NCBI GenBank assembly: GCA_027574665.1
Contig: CM050651.1
Coordinates: forward strand, 7,875,501 to 7,939,500
Reading direction: 5' to 3'
Length of the DNA stretch: 64,000 nt
Source of the DNA: Rhynochetos jubatus
Taxonomy: Eukaryota > Chordata > Aves > Eurypygiformes > Rhynochetidae
Below are positions 1 to 12,400 of the stretch, piece by piece. Under the pieces are notes generated by a model that did not search any database, was not told the origin of the DNA, and was given only the letters and a program-made list of their open reading frames with translations. Both the position numbers and the translations under genes were made by a program. How positions within the stretch are numbered: position 1 is the stretch's first letter; each line of letters begins with the position of its first letter.

Positions 1-264
1 TAATTATTCCTGGTTCTCATTTTTCACATTTTGAGTACGGGGCATTGCACATGTTTTCTTAATTATTCTTTCTCATCATCATACTAAACAAACCATTATA
101 GGTCTTTGAGTCAGTTGGAATAAGACAGAAACAAGGGATGTTTTTTCCAAAGTTGGAGGTTCTGCTAGCAAACACGTTACTAATTTTATGTTGTTCTGAG
201 TTCACATGGAAGCCAAAGTGACTTGGCTGAACTTGTCTTAAATTCTCATTTTAGCATTTCTTAC
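1..264 (-). other. FAT4: FAT4 intron, edge of window
   Basis: This is the start of the intron that follows the laminin G exon, with donor gtaaga at 264 down to 259. It is A/T-rich and I see no other feature in it. Confidence 0.8.
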
Positions 265-572
265 CATTCCAGCCCTCCGGGCAATAACTGTGTGAAATTG
301 TCCATCAGACACCTTCTTAGTTGTGGTAAGCTTGTATGTGCCACTGCCCAGATTGTAGGAGAATCTCAGCCTCTCTTCTGCTATTTCCAGGGCCAGAAAT
401 TCTGCCCGCTCTCCAGTCTGGTTATCATAGTTATACAACAATAAGGCATTACTTTTTATAGTGGCAAACTTTATATAGATGTAATTATTGTTTGGATCCA
501 TACTGGGAAACTCCATATATGACAACTCTTCAAATCCATAACTGTTCAGTTCACAGTGGTTCCCAAAAACAC
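265..572 (-). CDS. FAT4: FAT4 exon: end of EGF4 and first half of laminin G domain 1
   Basis: This 308-nt exon reads GVFGNHCELNSYGFEELSY and ends HTVIARRAGM, phase 0 at the donor gtaaga. The acceptor is ttttgttttgcag. The first Cys closes EGF4. From ELSYMEFPSMDPNNNYIYI onward it is the N-terminal half of a laminin G-like domain, with the typical LLLYNYDNQT and FLALEIAEERLRF strands. The second half of the domain and the rest of the ectodomain, membrane segment and tail must lie left of position 1. Similarity to vertebrate FAT4 is close throughout. Confidence 0.95.
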
Positions 573-2296
573 CTGCAAAACAAAAAGTCAAGTCTGATAC
601 CAGACAGGTTTTTTCCCTCCCCGGGTATTCTCCCAGACACAATGTATTGATGTGCTCTGGATATGGCTACAGTACACAGGCTCTTTAAGAAACCTCTAAT
701 GTATTATTAAAAATATGCAACTTGAACAGAAGAATCCTATTACCCAAAGGTGGGTGTTGAAGTATATATATGTAAACTTAAAAATTGAGTTAAAAATGAC
801 AATTACACCTATTGAAAAACAAGGTGTGCTTCATTAAGCCTCTGATTGCCTTTGAAAACAAAAATACAAGCGTGACTGTTATGTGAAATATAGTTGTTAA
901 TTATCAACAGGCATTTGTTAATCCAATTATGGAAATAAAATTGCTGCTTGAGCTTATTTTTCTCTTTAAAGGTGTTATCTGAACAGTTTCTCTATCAGTA
1001 CTTCCCTTTTGATATTTAATGATGCAAACATATATGTGGTTAAAACATTATGCCTTCTCAGGATTTGTATTGCTCTGAATATTTTGGTGCATTCTACATA
1101 TTTCTTTTCAGATCTCTATCGCACAGTTTCCCTTGATTTATTTACCGCAGAAAGAATGAGAAAAAAATTAATTTATGAATACTGGTTACATTTACAATGG
1201 CCTATGACTATGCAGGAAATGAATAAACTCTGAAGAAACATAAAGGAAATAGAATAAAGAAGTTATTCCACATGTCAGTAGAAAACTCTATTCAGAGGTA
1301 GTTACAAAAGTGTATTGAAAACCACACGTTTGTGTGAGGGTTTTCAGCAGCCTTAAGACACTGTAGATGATTTCTCAGGCTTATCTGTTATTTGATTAAT
1401 CCGTTGCATCTACTGTCACGCTTTTCTATATGAACAACGACAATTCTGGATTAATCTCCATTTAGAACCAATCTTGCTGCAATTCTATCATGATACCTTA
1501 AAATATCTGTGCTGGTTTATGTCTTTATTAGGTTCATTCCGCAAACCAAACTTGGGATAGTTAAATTCTACTAATTATTAAGCTATTTTGGTAGTACTAA
1601 ATGCTTCTCTAATTCTTGGGATAGTACTCTGGTTGTGGAACTCAGAACTTGATTAACATCCAATAAATTGAATGGGCGAGTACTGGTGTGGGCTAACAAA
1701 CCTGTTTTAATTTGGTCAGGTTCTCTTAATCAAATCTACTAACTACAAAAGTGCCAATATCTAACGTTGTGCTCCTCAGTTGCAGAAAAACGGGGGTGTT
1801 CACTAATTCTTTCTTTACAGATATTTTGACAAACTATGCAAATTTCTCTCAAAAGAAAAGCAAGCCATCTCCACTCAATATTATCCCAAAGTCCCTTTTA
1901 GCTAGTTTAAGATTACGTGGACTCCTTCCACCTTGCGAGCGTGTAGAACGCAAAAATACTGATCTAATTGACAGTGGCCTTGCTCTTCAGCTCTCCTAAA
2001 AGTGTGCTCTTAGGCAGGAAAGCAAGCACCGCTCAGAGCCCTCGGCGTGCCGCCCATCCCAGCCACAGTGACTCCACATACTTCCCCGTGTTCCCATCTC
2101 CTACTGTGCGAGCAGAAATACCAGAAATACCACCTGGGGAAAACTGTAGAGAATGGGGCCAGGAGATGACCGACACTTGCCCACGGACCCACATCCATAT
2201 ACAGACCCACTGTTTTGTATAGGTAAAAATAAAGAGCGATTTAGGAAATAGTAATAGGGAAAGGAAGATGAAGCAGAGAGGAGAGGTGTTACTCAC
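573..2296 (-). other. FAT4: FAT4 intron between EGF4 exon and LamG exon
   Basis: This 1724-nt intron is bounded by gtgagt (high side) and ttttgcag (low side). It is A/T-rich. Short open frames at 1009-1233 and 1751-2222 look random and have no recognisable domain. Confidence 0.85.
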
Positions 2297-2401
2297 CGAA
2301 GGGGCAGTGGCAGAAATACCCCTCCACCCCGCTTTGGCAGGATCCACCATTGAAGCAGGGGTTGCACTCACAGTAATTGACAGCGGAGTCACATGTTTTC
2401 C
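2297..2401 (-). CDS. FAT4: FAT4 small exon: most of the fourth EGF-like domain
   Basis: This 105-nt exon completes the Gly codon split at the end of the giant exon. It reads KTCDSAVNYCECNPCFNGG, then SCQSGVEGYFCHCPF, plus the first base of a Gly codon. The acceptor is tctaaccgcag and the donor is gtgagt. It carries the last Cys of EGF3 and five Cys of EGF4; the final Cys lies in the next exon. EGF4 lacks the DxDEC start and so is not a calcium-binding EGF. It was identified from phase, splice sites and FAT4 similarity, because the frame around it runs on into intron. Confidence 0.94.
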
Positions 2402-2692
2402 CTGCGGTTAGAGAATAAAAGCAATTCCCAGGTGAGAGTATTTCGGAGAGTCAGACTAGTATTTAGGTAACGAGCTTATGAACCAATGCTAAGTACATGG
2501 CCAGGAGGGAGGGTGCCACGGAGCAGTGGTGGCTGTGGGATGGAGGGAACACACACCGGCATGATGCTGGGCTGCTCCCAGCCCTGACACTGGCATAATA
2601 CATGGCCCAGAGAAATTTACTTTTCAAGGGTCTCAGTGTAATTATCTTATATAGGTACTGGGGGGTTGGAAGGTTTTTCGGGCGTTTTTGGT

Positions 2693-2720
2693 GTTTTTTT
2701 GTTTGTTTGTTTGTTTGTTT
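2693..2720. repeat. (GTTT)n microsatellite
   Basis: About five consecutive GTTT units within a T-rich run, in an intron of FAT4. Confidence 0.85.
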
Positions 2721-4372
2721 TAACTGACGTCTGTACAAGACAGCTCATGAAATGAAAGGAGATGTTGAACCAAAAAAAACCAGGTCCCCTTCCTTGTTGA
2801 ATGCAATGTAGTCATTAGTGTGAAGGAGATAGAGACAGCCCTTGCTGAACCCTGTATGAACATGGCACACTGAACACAGGCTGCTATTGTACATTATATG
2901 ATTTTTCTTATTTTTCCTCATCAATTATAACTCCTTCCTGACTCAGAGGGACCACAGTCCCCTGGAGCTAAAATAAGTTACCTTGGATACAGTCCTTTAC
3001 TAAGCAGACATTGTCACATGTGGTAAATATTATACACCAGAGAATAAACTGAAATCACATAATTCATTTCAACAAGGAAGGGAATCAAGAGAAAAAGTGA
3101 AGATTTTAACAGATGCTGAATACTGACAAAGGGATGCTTTGTACAAAACTAACATTTTCTTTGAATGGAAACATTAACCACAGAATTATTGGTCTTCTAA
3201 GTTTTGCATTGCTTAGCCTTCATTAGTTTAGCAACCCTTCCACTGTATACCAACTCCTGGTACCTGCCTTCCTTCTGCCAGCAGTGACAGTCAGCTGCCT
3301 GCTCAGCAAAAAACCTTGCAAGTATTGCCACATTTGTCTCTCGTGTTTCTCTGCAAAAACTGGCAAAATCAGCTACGCCCTTCCAGACCTCTCCCTGAAC
3401 TTCATCTAGGCCAGGGCATATGCAGATAGCAAAGGTTAAGACTGCCTTACACTACTTGTTGCACTGATAATGAACTATTGTATTCCTCACACCACATAAA
3501 TAACATACGTAAGTTAAAAGTACAGCAAGAGCTTGCATAGAGGGTGTCCATGCCACAGATATCTCGTAATTCTCACAGCTGACATGACTGCACAGTATGC
3601 ACTCCTTAGGGTTTGCTGGTCCCTAAAACTGTAGAGAATCAGGACTGTGCTATATTCACCCTGGTAACTTTTTCGGAATTTCACAACTTCAGTCACGTAA
3701 TTAAGAAAATCTCTTCCCCTCCCCCCTTCTACTTTTCTGCTGAACCTAAAGAGGTTTTCAGGCAGTTCTTCCATGTGAGAAGCGGCCCTCCATGTGCGAC
3801 TGCAAGCAGAATGGAAACGGAGCGCTGGAGGATTCCTGTGGTTAATACGTAACTTGTAGCTTCACCATAAATCCAGGAAACATTTCCAGTGTCTGAATCT
3901 AATTATGCTTTGGGGGTATTTATTTATATTTTATTCTCTAATGGGCATGACTGAAGGATGAGCTAACTTTTAATGTTAGATTTTGCTGTTTTCTTAATTT
4001 TAAAATTATGGTACATAGTACTGATCTTTGACTTACCGATGAGAACATGTAGCAAGAGGGAGGCAGAGGTGCTTAAATTAGCTCAGTGATTCTTAATTTT
4101 CTGCTTCTTAGTTTTCACAAAAATCACATGTAGATAATAAGGCTTAATCATTTTTTTTTGCAACTCATTCTAACAAAATACTCTTTCTCGGCTAACATTA
4201 AAGCTGGCATATTTGCTGAGTCAGCAGCAGAATATGGATGTTTATTCTAGCTGTACATATTTTAACCAGCGAATAACAACATCTTCATATTTAACAATTG
4301 CTTGAATAATTCATGAAACTAATAAAAGTGTGTTTGCATTTATTCCAACTGTTTTGACACAGAAGACGAATA

Positions 4373-4396
4373 CTCTGATTAAGCAATTAATCAGAG
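4373..4396. repeat. perfect 10-bp hairpin, 4-nt loop
   Basis: CTCTGATTAA and TTAATCAGAG flank GCAA. Each arm contains a TAAT-type homeodomain core, so the site could equally be a paired protein-binding motif. Confidence 0.75.
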
Positions 4397-5432
4397 CGAT
4401 TAAAACTAATGTTTATTTAAAATGAAGAAGAAATTTCTTTGCTATTCACTGAAGTGCTAAAGGCCTGGGAAAAATGCAAGTCTATTTACATTTGGAATAA
4501 TGGTACAACAAAAGATGTCTGGGAAGCTTATTTTTACTCTTTAAATGCATGTTAAGCATGGTTAGCCTAGAAGCAGGAGTCCTTCAGCCAGATATCAGCA
4601 GGACAAAAGTACAACTTGGGAATACTATTCTAGTTTATCACCATGGTCATTTTGTATAAGGATTTAAAATAAATTACTATGATAAAACAAGATCATCTGA
4701 AAAACCTGGTAGACAGGCGATGAGAGTAATGAACTAGAAACTGATAAATTACTAAGTAGGTAAAGAGTAACGTAATGTCATGTAACTACCAAAAGAACAA
4801 AGAATTATTTTTTATTTAGCATATAACTCATTTTCAATCAAAAAAACCCCAACCTGGTATGAGCACTTAAAACTCTTAAAGACACCCATCTTCTTTTTCT
4901 TGCTTTGATATAATTTTTAGTTATACTTGTTCTTCTAAAAGATTCCAACTCTCCTGAATTTCTTACTCCTAGGTGTATCACCCCAGGCAACATTACCCAC
5001 CAATTACTATACATCATCAGCATCTTCTGAAGACAGTTGCTGCTACAAGGCCACATTTTCCTCTTTTCTGCAGAATCCTGAACTTCTTCAATTCACCCAA
5101 ATTTCCTGCTACCTTTAGATCTTTGGTCAGTCCCTCCTTAGACTCCTCTGAGACAGAAACTCATGCACTCCTGTACACCCTCTAAGGAAAGGTCTCCATA
5201 TTTCAAGCTATTATTGTCAGGCTGCACTGGTTACTCTGCCAAGATCCAGAAAGTTTCTTCCAACTCCTGGTTTTCAGATTGTCCACCAATGTTCCAACTA
5301 CACCGTCTTACTTGTCCCTTTACGTCTAAACCATGTTCCTCCTGTGCCCTTGTATTTTCTCTCTGTTGTTATTACCCAGACGTGACTGTCAGAAGTGGAC
5401 TCTTCTACACCTCTGAGCAAGGGCATGTAGTC

Positions 5433-5490
5433 CATAAATCATGGAAAATGTTAAGCTGGAGGGACCCTAAAGGTCATGATGTCCCTTTGA
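5433..5490 (-). mobile_element. possible degraded CR1 3' tail
   Basis: The plus strand reads aaatcatggaaaatgttaag followed by ctggagggaccctaaaggtc and atgatgtcc. This lines up with the reversed CR1 3' end (aatcatagaat, ggaagggacctttaaaggtcatctagtcc) with several substitutions. It would be an older copy than the two clear ones. The match is short, so this is a tentative call. Confidence 0.45.
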
Positions 5491-8197
5491 CTTTGTTCGC
5501 TAGCACCTTATTCTTCTAGCAAGTAGAGCCATCCAAGAGGGCAGCAGGTTGTCCCACCACTTTTAGTTCTCTCCCTTCCAGCGTGCTAATGCTAACTTTC
5601 CAGTCCCTTAGTAAAAGACAGTATTTGTTCAAATCCACCCTGATGGCCAACTGATTTCATGGGTTACAGACACAATAAGGTGCGTACTATAGATTTGGAA
5701 ATACAAAACACAGGTTACAAATCCATTGTTTTACCCATTCTGTCTAAGATACTATGCTTTTATTTAGATACTATTTTTTTGAAAGAAAAGAAACAAGGGG
5801 GTGTTAGAGAGTACTGGGGGTTTTTTGAGTAAAGAATTTACACAAGTAAATACTAGCTATTTTGAAAATCTTTCTTGCACAGATAAAAGAAATCATTCAA
5901 GGAACCTTACTGAATTGAAGAGGATAAGAAACTGCCACTAGGCACTAAAGCATCCTCACCTGAACCCACGTGCTCAGTTTTACTGCTTTCCAGAAAGCTG
6001 AAGCCAATGATTTCAACCTCCCAAAACTAGAGTAGTTTTGTTTTTCAGAGGTCATTTTCCACAGCAGTCTGCTGACTTAAGTTTTACAACATGAATTTAA
6101 GAGTAATGCTCCGATACACCTGTATCCCACATAACTAACGTACCTCGAAAAATTAAGGGATGCGTGCATTTTCATGTGGCTTAAGCAAGTCAGTTTTCAA
6201 GAAGCATTTTCACACATTCTGACTACTATGCACTTCTCAAATGGTGAATAATTTTATTTGGACAGCATAAAGAATTAGGCTAATGATGTATGTTTGATGA
6301 GTGTTTCAGGGTATCAGATCCACCAAGGGGAAGGAAACATCTCAGCCAACCTTGTGGGAACCAGGGAGACTCCAAAGCAGAGCTACCCCAGTAACACTCC
6401 AGTTCAGGTGAACATTGCAGTTAGTTGAGTTTATAGATCCCCTCTCAGGTGAAATATCAAAATATTTGGAGTATGCATTTTTGTGTCATAAAGTTATTTT
6501 TCTGAAGACCATGAAAATTAGGATAATGTTGGATAATTGATAACAGACAGAATTCAGCATTTATCATTCATCACCTCAAGCTGATGATATCACATGCAGG
6601 GGCTTATGCAAAAGTCTAACTTCCTGAGGTTTTTTTAATTGAAAAATGTCACAGGAACAGATGCTGGTTGAATGCTCTTAGGTTAGATTTCAGCTGATTT
6701 GAGAGTTTTAGTTTTTGTAGTTCTCTATGTCCATCTTTTAAAGCAGTCGTTCTAATATTTAAATCCTGCATTTGAAACAATTTCACAAACCTACATTCCT
6801 TCACCTTAATGAGTCCTGGAAAACAGGAAATGAAGGGTTCAAAGGAAGGGCAGACAACTACTGTAAATCACAAAGTATATTCCCTCCAGAAAGTGATTAT
6901 TTTAAAAACAAAACATGATCATCATTAGAGATTGTTTAAACCCTAATGATGTTGCTCTGAGGTAATCAGTCTTTATAATCCTATGCAGTGAAAAGAACGA
7001 CATTACCTTTGCAGTATGATGAAGTGAAATGCAGCTGACAAAATATAATAAATCAAGAAAAAGTAGTTTTCAGGTAGGCCGTTATAAAGATCTACAGCTC
7101 ATGCACTCTAATTTATGGTGAACAGAGAGTCTGCCTCAGAAAATATTAATTCCTACTTCTATGCAGTACCCTGTAAATATTGGGGGGGTTTTACTGAGTA
7201 TGCAAATTCAATTATGAGACTTTATTTTCCTTCCAAGAGAAGCAGAAAAGTTACATATATGCTAAACTGAATAGGAAATCCACTATTTTGGATGTCTGTT
7301 TTTTGGTTTGGTCTTTTTTTTTTTTTTTTTGCTGAGGCACTCAAGATTTATATTCATAACGAAACAGTTTCAGGCTTTATTTTTACATTCACTATGGCTA
7401 TCTTTAATCATACATGAATTAGGACTAAATGCCCAAGCAGCTGTTTTCTCTTTCTGTTGGCAGTATAATAATGACATAATAGTCTCTATGTCAAGCATTC
7501 TCAAACAATCTGTATTCTGACATTTGTTTGCAGAACCTATTGAATATTAAATCTGCAGAGTTTCAAATACGCTTTTGCAGACATAAAACGTCTGAATATG
7601 TTGAATATTAATTGTGATCTTACCTAATAAGTTCTGCTGATACTCAAATCCAAAAATATTTTGATTTTTAATTACATACTTTGGTGCCATTTGTTTTCTG
7701 TCTTGATCAATTAATCTCCAGACACTTAAATAATCTTGATTCTGCAATGGCTAACTGATTAAAAGAGATCTGACTCTCAAATAGAAACGTCTGCCTCAGT
7801 AGTAGTCTATTTTAAAGTTATTTGTGTTGACAAGGAGTTTAAGAAAGCTCGTATCAGATGCCACATTTAATTCATGGCGTGAAAGAAATCCAACACTTCA
7901 AACTGGAAGAGTCTCTCATCATATTTTCTTAGTTAAAATGTTCTTCTTTTTTCAAGTTTGTCACATGTAGAGCTTTATTTTTAGCTGACATAAGGGCTGA
8001 ACGTTAAGATATGAGCTTTAATACCAGAGAAAATCAGCTAGATGTTTCTTTAATGTTTCAAATTATAGGCTAGCGGCATAAACTACAGTATGCTGCTAGA
8101 GTTAATGAAGTGTTTTGCTGAGCTGCAACAGCAAATATATGCTCATTTAACCTCTAGTGCTAATGACCTAAAGAGTTAAAGGGAATAGGTGTCCTAG

Positions 8198-8229
8198 AAT
8201 TATTTTGCCATGCTCCTGGCAAAATAATT
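8198..8229. repeat. perfect 13-bp hairpin, 6-nt loop
   Basis: The arms AATTATTTTGCCA (8198-8210) and TGGCAAAATAATT (8217-8229) are perfectly complementary around TGCTCC. They are intronic in FAT4. Confidence 0.85.
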
Positions 8230-9433
8230 TGATGTACTAATGGAACATGAAATAAAATCCTGGATTGGTAACTTAATTAGAACTGCTTGTCAATTAACAA
8301 TAATTGCTCCTGGCCTGAGGCTCAGTAGTACATTTGTGAGGTTCACACAAAAGATCACATCAGTGTCCTTTATATCAACAGACCTTTCACACAGACTATG
8401 GATCCACTGCTGTAGCTGTGCTTTACATGAAGTAGTTAAATCTCTGTTCTGAAATTGATTAGCCTTCGCCTTTGCAATAAAGCATAAGACATGTCCTGTA
8501 CTAATCTAGTTTAAGGGAAAAAAAAATAAAACCAAACAAAAGAACAATCAACCCCCTGATCACTTCACTGGTTACGAATGAGTGTTAGTGGCAGTGGTGG
8601 CAAGTCTGAATACCCAACACCCTAATGAGCATGGCTGAGCTGACCTGGGCTGCCCTGGGGACATCTCAGGTACAGAAATACTCCTTAGAAAAGGTAATGA
8701 AAGCCTTGCCTAATCTTCTCTGCTTAGATTCTTTCAATGTCTGTAGAAAGTGACCATAAGCGATGGTTAAAATTGTTCAGACCTTCCTTAAATATCATAC
8801 TCATGACAAAAGCAAACACCAGCTTGCTTTTCTAGAGATAAAATGTTGCTATGTTTGAACGTGTAATAAATGTTGGAGGAAAAAAAACCTAAAACAGGTA
8901 GGAATGCTGCAGACATTTCTGTTGTTAACGAAAAAAAAATTACAAAGGGACAAAATGGAGAACAGACATGCTTGATCATTTCGTCTGAATTCTGTTTTTC
9001 CCATATCCTTCATCTGTTTTCTGTCTTGTATGACTGTAAGCAATTTGGGGAAGAGGACAATTTTCTTGCTTGGCACACTCCTAGCAGACTTGAAATGCTA
9101 CCACAATATGCATAACAATAACAAGAACAGAAAAATCATACTTAAGCACTGGAAATGTTTTCTACATATTTAATAAATTAAAATAGCTCTTGTAAAATAT
9201 CCTTCTGTCCTAATGCAAATCAGGTAAGTGAGATTTGCCAGAGGACTGGGCTAAAATAAAAATACTGTGGGCACCTGGTCTTCTGAGTTTTCCTAACTAT
9301 GTGTGCCTCATTTTGCATGACCTCTTCACCTGTCGGGGATGTTCATATTCATACAATCTTGTGCTAAAAAGGCACATCTCCACCCTCTTTCCATTCCTGC
9401 TGGATTGTAAGATATAGAGAAGTAAAAGCATAC

Positions 9434-12400
9434 CTGTGTACCCGGTTTTACAAACGCAGTTGAAGCTTCCTGGGAAGTTCTGGCAGGCAGCACCGTTTTT
9501 GCAGGGGTTGGAAAGGCACTCATTGACGTCCCTCTCGCAGGCCATGCCAGTGAAGCCCTCCGGGCAACTGCACGAGAAGCCCCCCACCAAGTTGTGGCAA
9601 GTCCCATCGTTGTGGCAGGGGGAAGGGAGGCATTCATCAATGTCGGTCTCGCACAGACTCCCGTCGTACCCCGGCATGCACCTGCACACGAAGGGCCGGA
9701 GTGGCTCGTTGGCCATGATGATGACGGGGATGCTGTCGTGGCTCTTCAGAGTGGGGCTCACTGCCAACCTCCTTAAGCAGCTCCCTCCGTTCTGGCAGGG
9801 GCTCTGCAGGCACCAGTCATGGTCCACAGCCTCGATCCGCACCCCGCTCTGGCGGAAGAGGACATCTTTGATGCTCTCGAAGAAGGTGGCCACACCGCTG
9901 GGATTCACGTACTGGTTGCTGCCGCGTTTGATGGCCGCCATCAGGAAGGTGTGGTTGCTCTCCTCGTAGAGCCCATAGAGTTGGACGGCGGTGCCCAACC
10001 CTGTCAGTTGAGAGCTGGCGATGCGCAAGAAGTGGAGATAGTGGTTGGTCAGGAAATCCCGCACGCTGTGGGCGCTCAGGCACAGGAGGATGCTGTTGTC
10101 AATGGTGGCGTTGCTGAAGCCTGCGAAGAAAATCCGGACGCTGCTGGTGACGGCACCGTGCAACCCATCGTTGCTGAGGACAGCCAGGTCAAACGTGCCG
10201 TCCGTGGACCTCGCCTGTGAGTACAGCTCACAGGTGCCCCCGGGAATGCTGAAGAGGCTGGTGACTCCCGAGGTGAGGGAGCACTGGAAGCTGTCTAGCA
10301 CGTCTGGATCCTGTGGCTTTACATTGCCCAAAATTCCACCTGGGAAGAGGTTGCCATAATAGTGAACAAAGATTTCTACTGTTCTGGGCTGAGATGGGTT
10401 GTCATTCTGGTCTATTACCTTGATCTGCACAGTTCCTGTGGAAGACATCTGAGGAACGCCAGAGTCTCTTGTAATCACCGACAGGTAGAAATCACTGATT
10501 TGCTCCCTGTCGATCTCTCTCGTCGTTGTCAGCACACCAGCGGTGCTAAGGCTGAAGTAGCTGGTTGCAGGCCCAGTGCTGAGCAAGTAATATGTAAAGG
10601 GACCTTGGTTTGGAGGGAGATCGGGGTCTGACGACTGAAGCGTCATCACAAGAGTTCCCGCACGGTTATTCTCCATGACTTCTCCTTGGCTGGTGGACAA
10701 GGTAGGGCCATTGTCATTGATATCTTCCAAAGTTACCAATAAAGAGGCACTTCCCGTAGCAGATGGCGTTCCTGAATCGATGGCCAGCACAGACAGGTTG
10801 TACACAGGCAATGTTTCTCGATCCAGCTCTGCAGTGACTGTCACCTGTCCTGTCTGTGGGTTGATGGAAAAGGCGCTATTGTCATTCCCAGACCCAATGA
10901 AATAGGAAAACCTGCTCCAGCTAGGAACAGAATCTGAATCAAAGGCACTCACGAACGTGACATGGGTGCCTGGAGGAACACCCTCGCTGATTTGTATATT
11001 GTAGGTTCCTAAGGTAAACACAGGAGGATCGTTGGCATCCAGTATGGTGATATTAACAGTTACTTCATCTATATCTGCACCACGAATGCTCCCAAAATTT
11101 TTTGCGAGGACTTTCAAAGAGATTCGTTCTTCTTTTTCTCTGTCAAGGGGTCCTGAAACATAGATCTGGCCACTTTTCTCATCTATCTGGAAGCCTTTCT
11201 TTCTGCTGTTGCCAAAGATAAGGTAGTGGACTTCTCCATCAGTTCCCATATCACGATCACTTGCAAAAACTTCACCTACAATGGTACCCTTGGAGGCTGC
11301 CTCAGAAACCTCAAAATAATAAAGCTTGGACACAAAACGGGGCACGTACTCATTTGTGCCTTCTAACTGGATGTTGACGCTAGCAAAGCTGCACCTCTCT
11401 TCATCTGGAACATTAAAAGCCTTTACCGTTAAATGGTAACTTTGCTTTGTTTCATAATCTAAAAATCCCTGGGTGGTGATCGTTCCTGTATTGGGGTCAA
11501 TGACAAAGAGGTCGCTATCTGAGGACTGAATAGCATATGCAATCACTGCGTTGGGTCCAGAGTCAGCATCAGTGGCATTTAAACGAATAACAGTTGTCCC
11601 ACTGGGGGCATTTTCTAACACGTTAGGAAAGTAGTCCTCAGGGCTGAAAGCTGGAGAATTATCATTCACGTCAATGACATTAACAGTGACACGGCAGTAG
11701 CCTGTTCTGGACACCCATCCTCCATCCGTGGCAGTAACAACTAGCTCGTGCTTTTGGCATAACTCAAAATCAAGTGGTTTTGCTAGTGTCAGTGTACCAG
11801 TAGTTGTATTAATAGCAAAGATGCCAGCCTCATTTCCAGACGAAATATTATACCTGATTAATCCATTCATAGCGGCATCTCTGTCTCGGGCTGAAACTGT
11901 CCTGACCACTGCTCCAACAGTGTGACTCTCTGGGATAGTAATGCTCATACGGCTTTGAGAAAACTCGGGTGTGTGGTAATTTTCCTCTGTCACAACTATT
12001 TCAACAGCCACCTCGGATGAGAGTGGAGGATTACCTTTATCTTTTGCTTTCACTTTAAACAGAAAGTTTTTGTTCAACTCAGCCATTAGTGAAGATGACA
12101 CAGAAATCCAGCCTGTGTTCCTGTCCAGTCTGAATTTATTGGTTTTGCTTTCATCAGACATTAAGTACTCCACTTCAGAATTCAAGCCAAAGTCTTTGTC
12201 ATCCACTGCAGTAACTTTAATTACGTTTGTGCCAGCCTTCACGTTCTTCGTAACAGGAGTAAAATATTTAGGCGCCAGGAACAGCGGTGCATTGTCGTTG
12301 CTATCTACTACGTTAATGGTGACGGTTGTCTCGCTCATTAACGGAGGACTGCCTCGGTCTGAAGAAGTAACTATGAAGCTGTGCCTGTTAATGTTGAAGT

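Larger units (their letters stand above)
2402..9433 (-). other. FAT4: FAT4 intron, 7.0 kb
   Basis: This intron lies between the giant exon and the EGF4 exon (donor gtatgc, acceptor ccgcag). It contains a GTTT tract near 2693-2720, a hairpin at 4373-4396, a possible degraded CR1 tail near 5433-5490, a T run near 7314-7330 and a perfect hairpin at 8198-8229. No coding signal was seen. Confidence 0.85.

Noticed and set aside
9436-9969. 177-codon plus-strand frame inside the giant exon
   Set aside because: It is a shadow of the EGF-coding sequence on the other strand. The minus-strand product has ordered EGF cysteines and matches FAT4.
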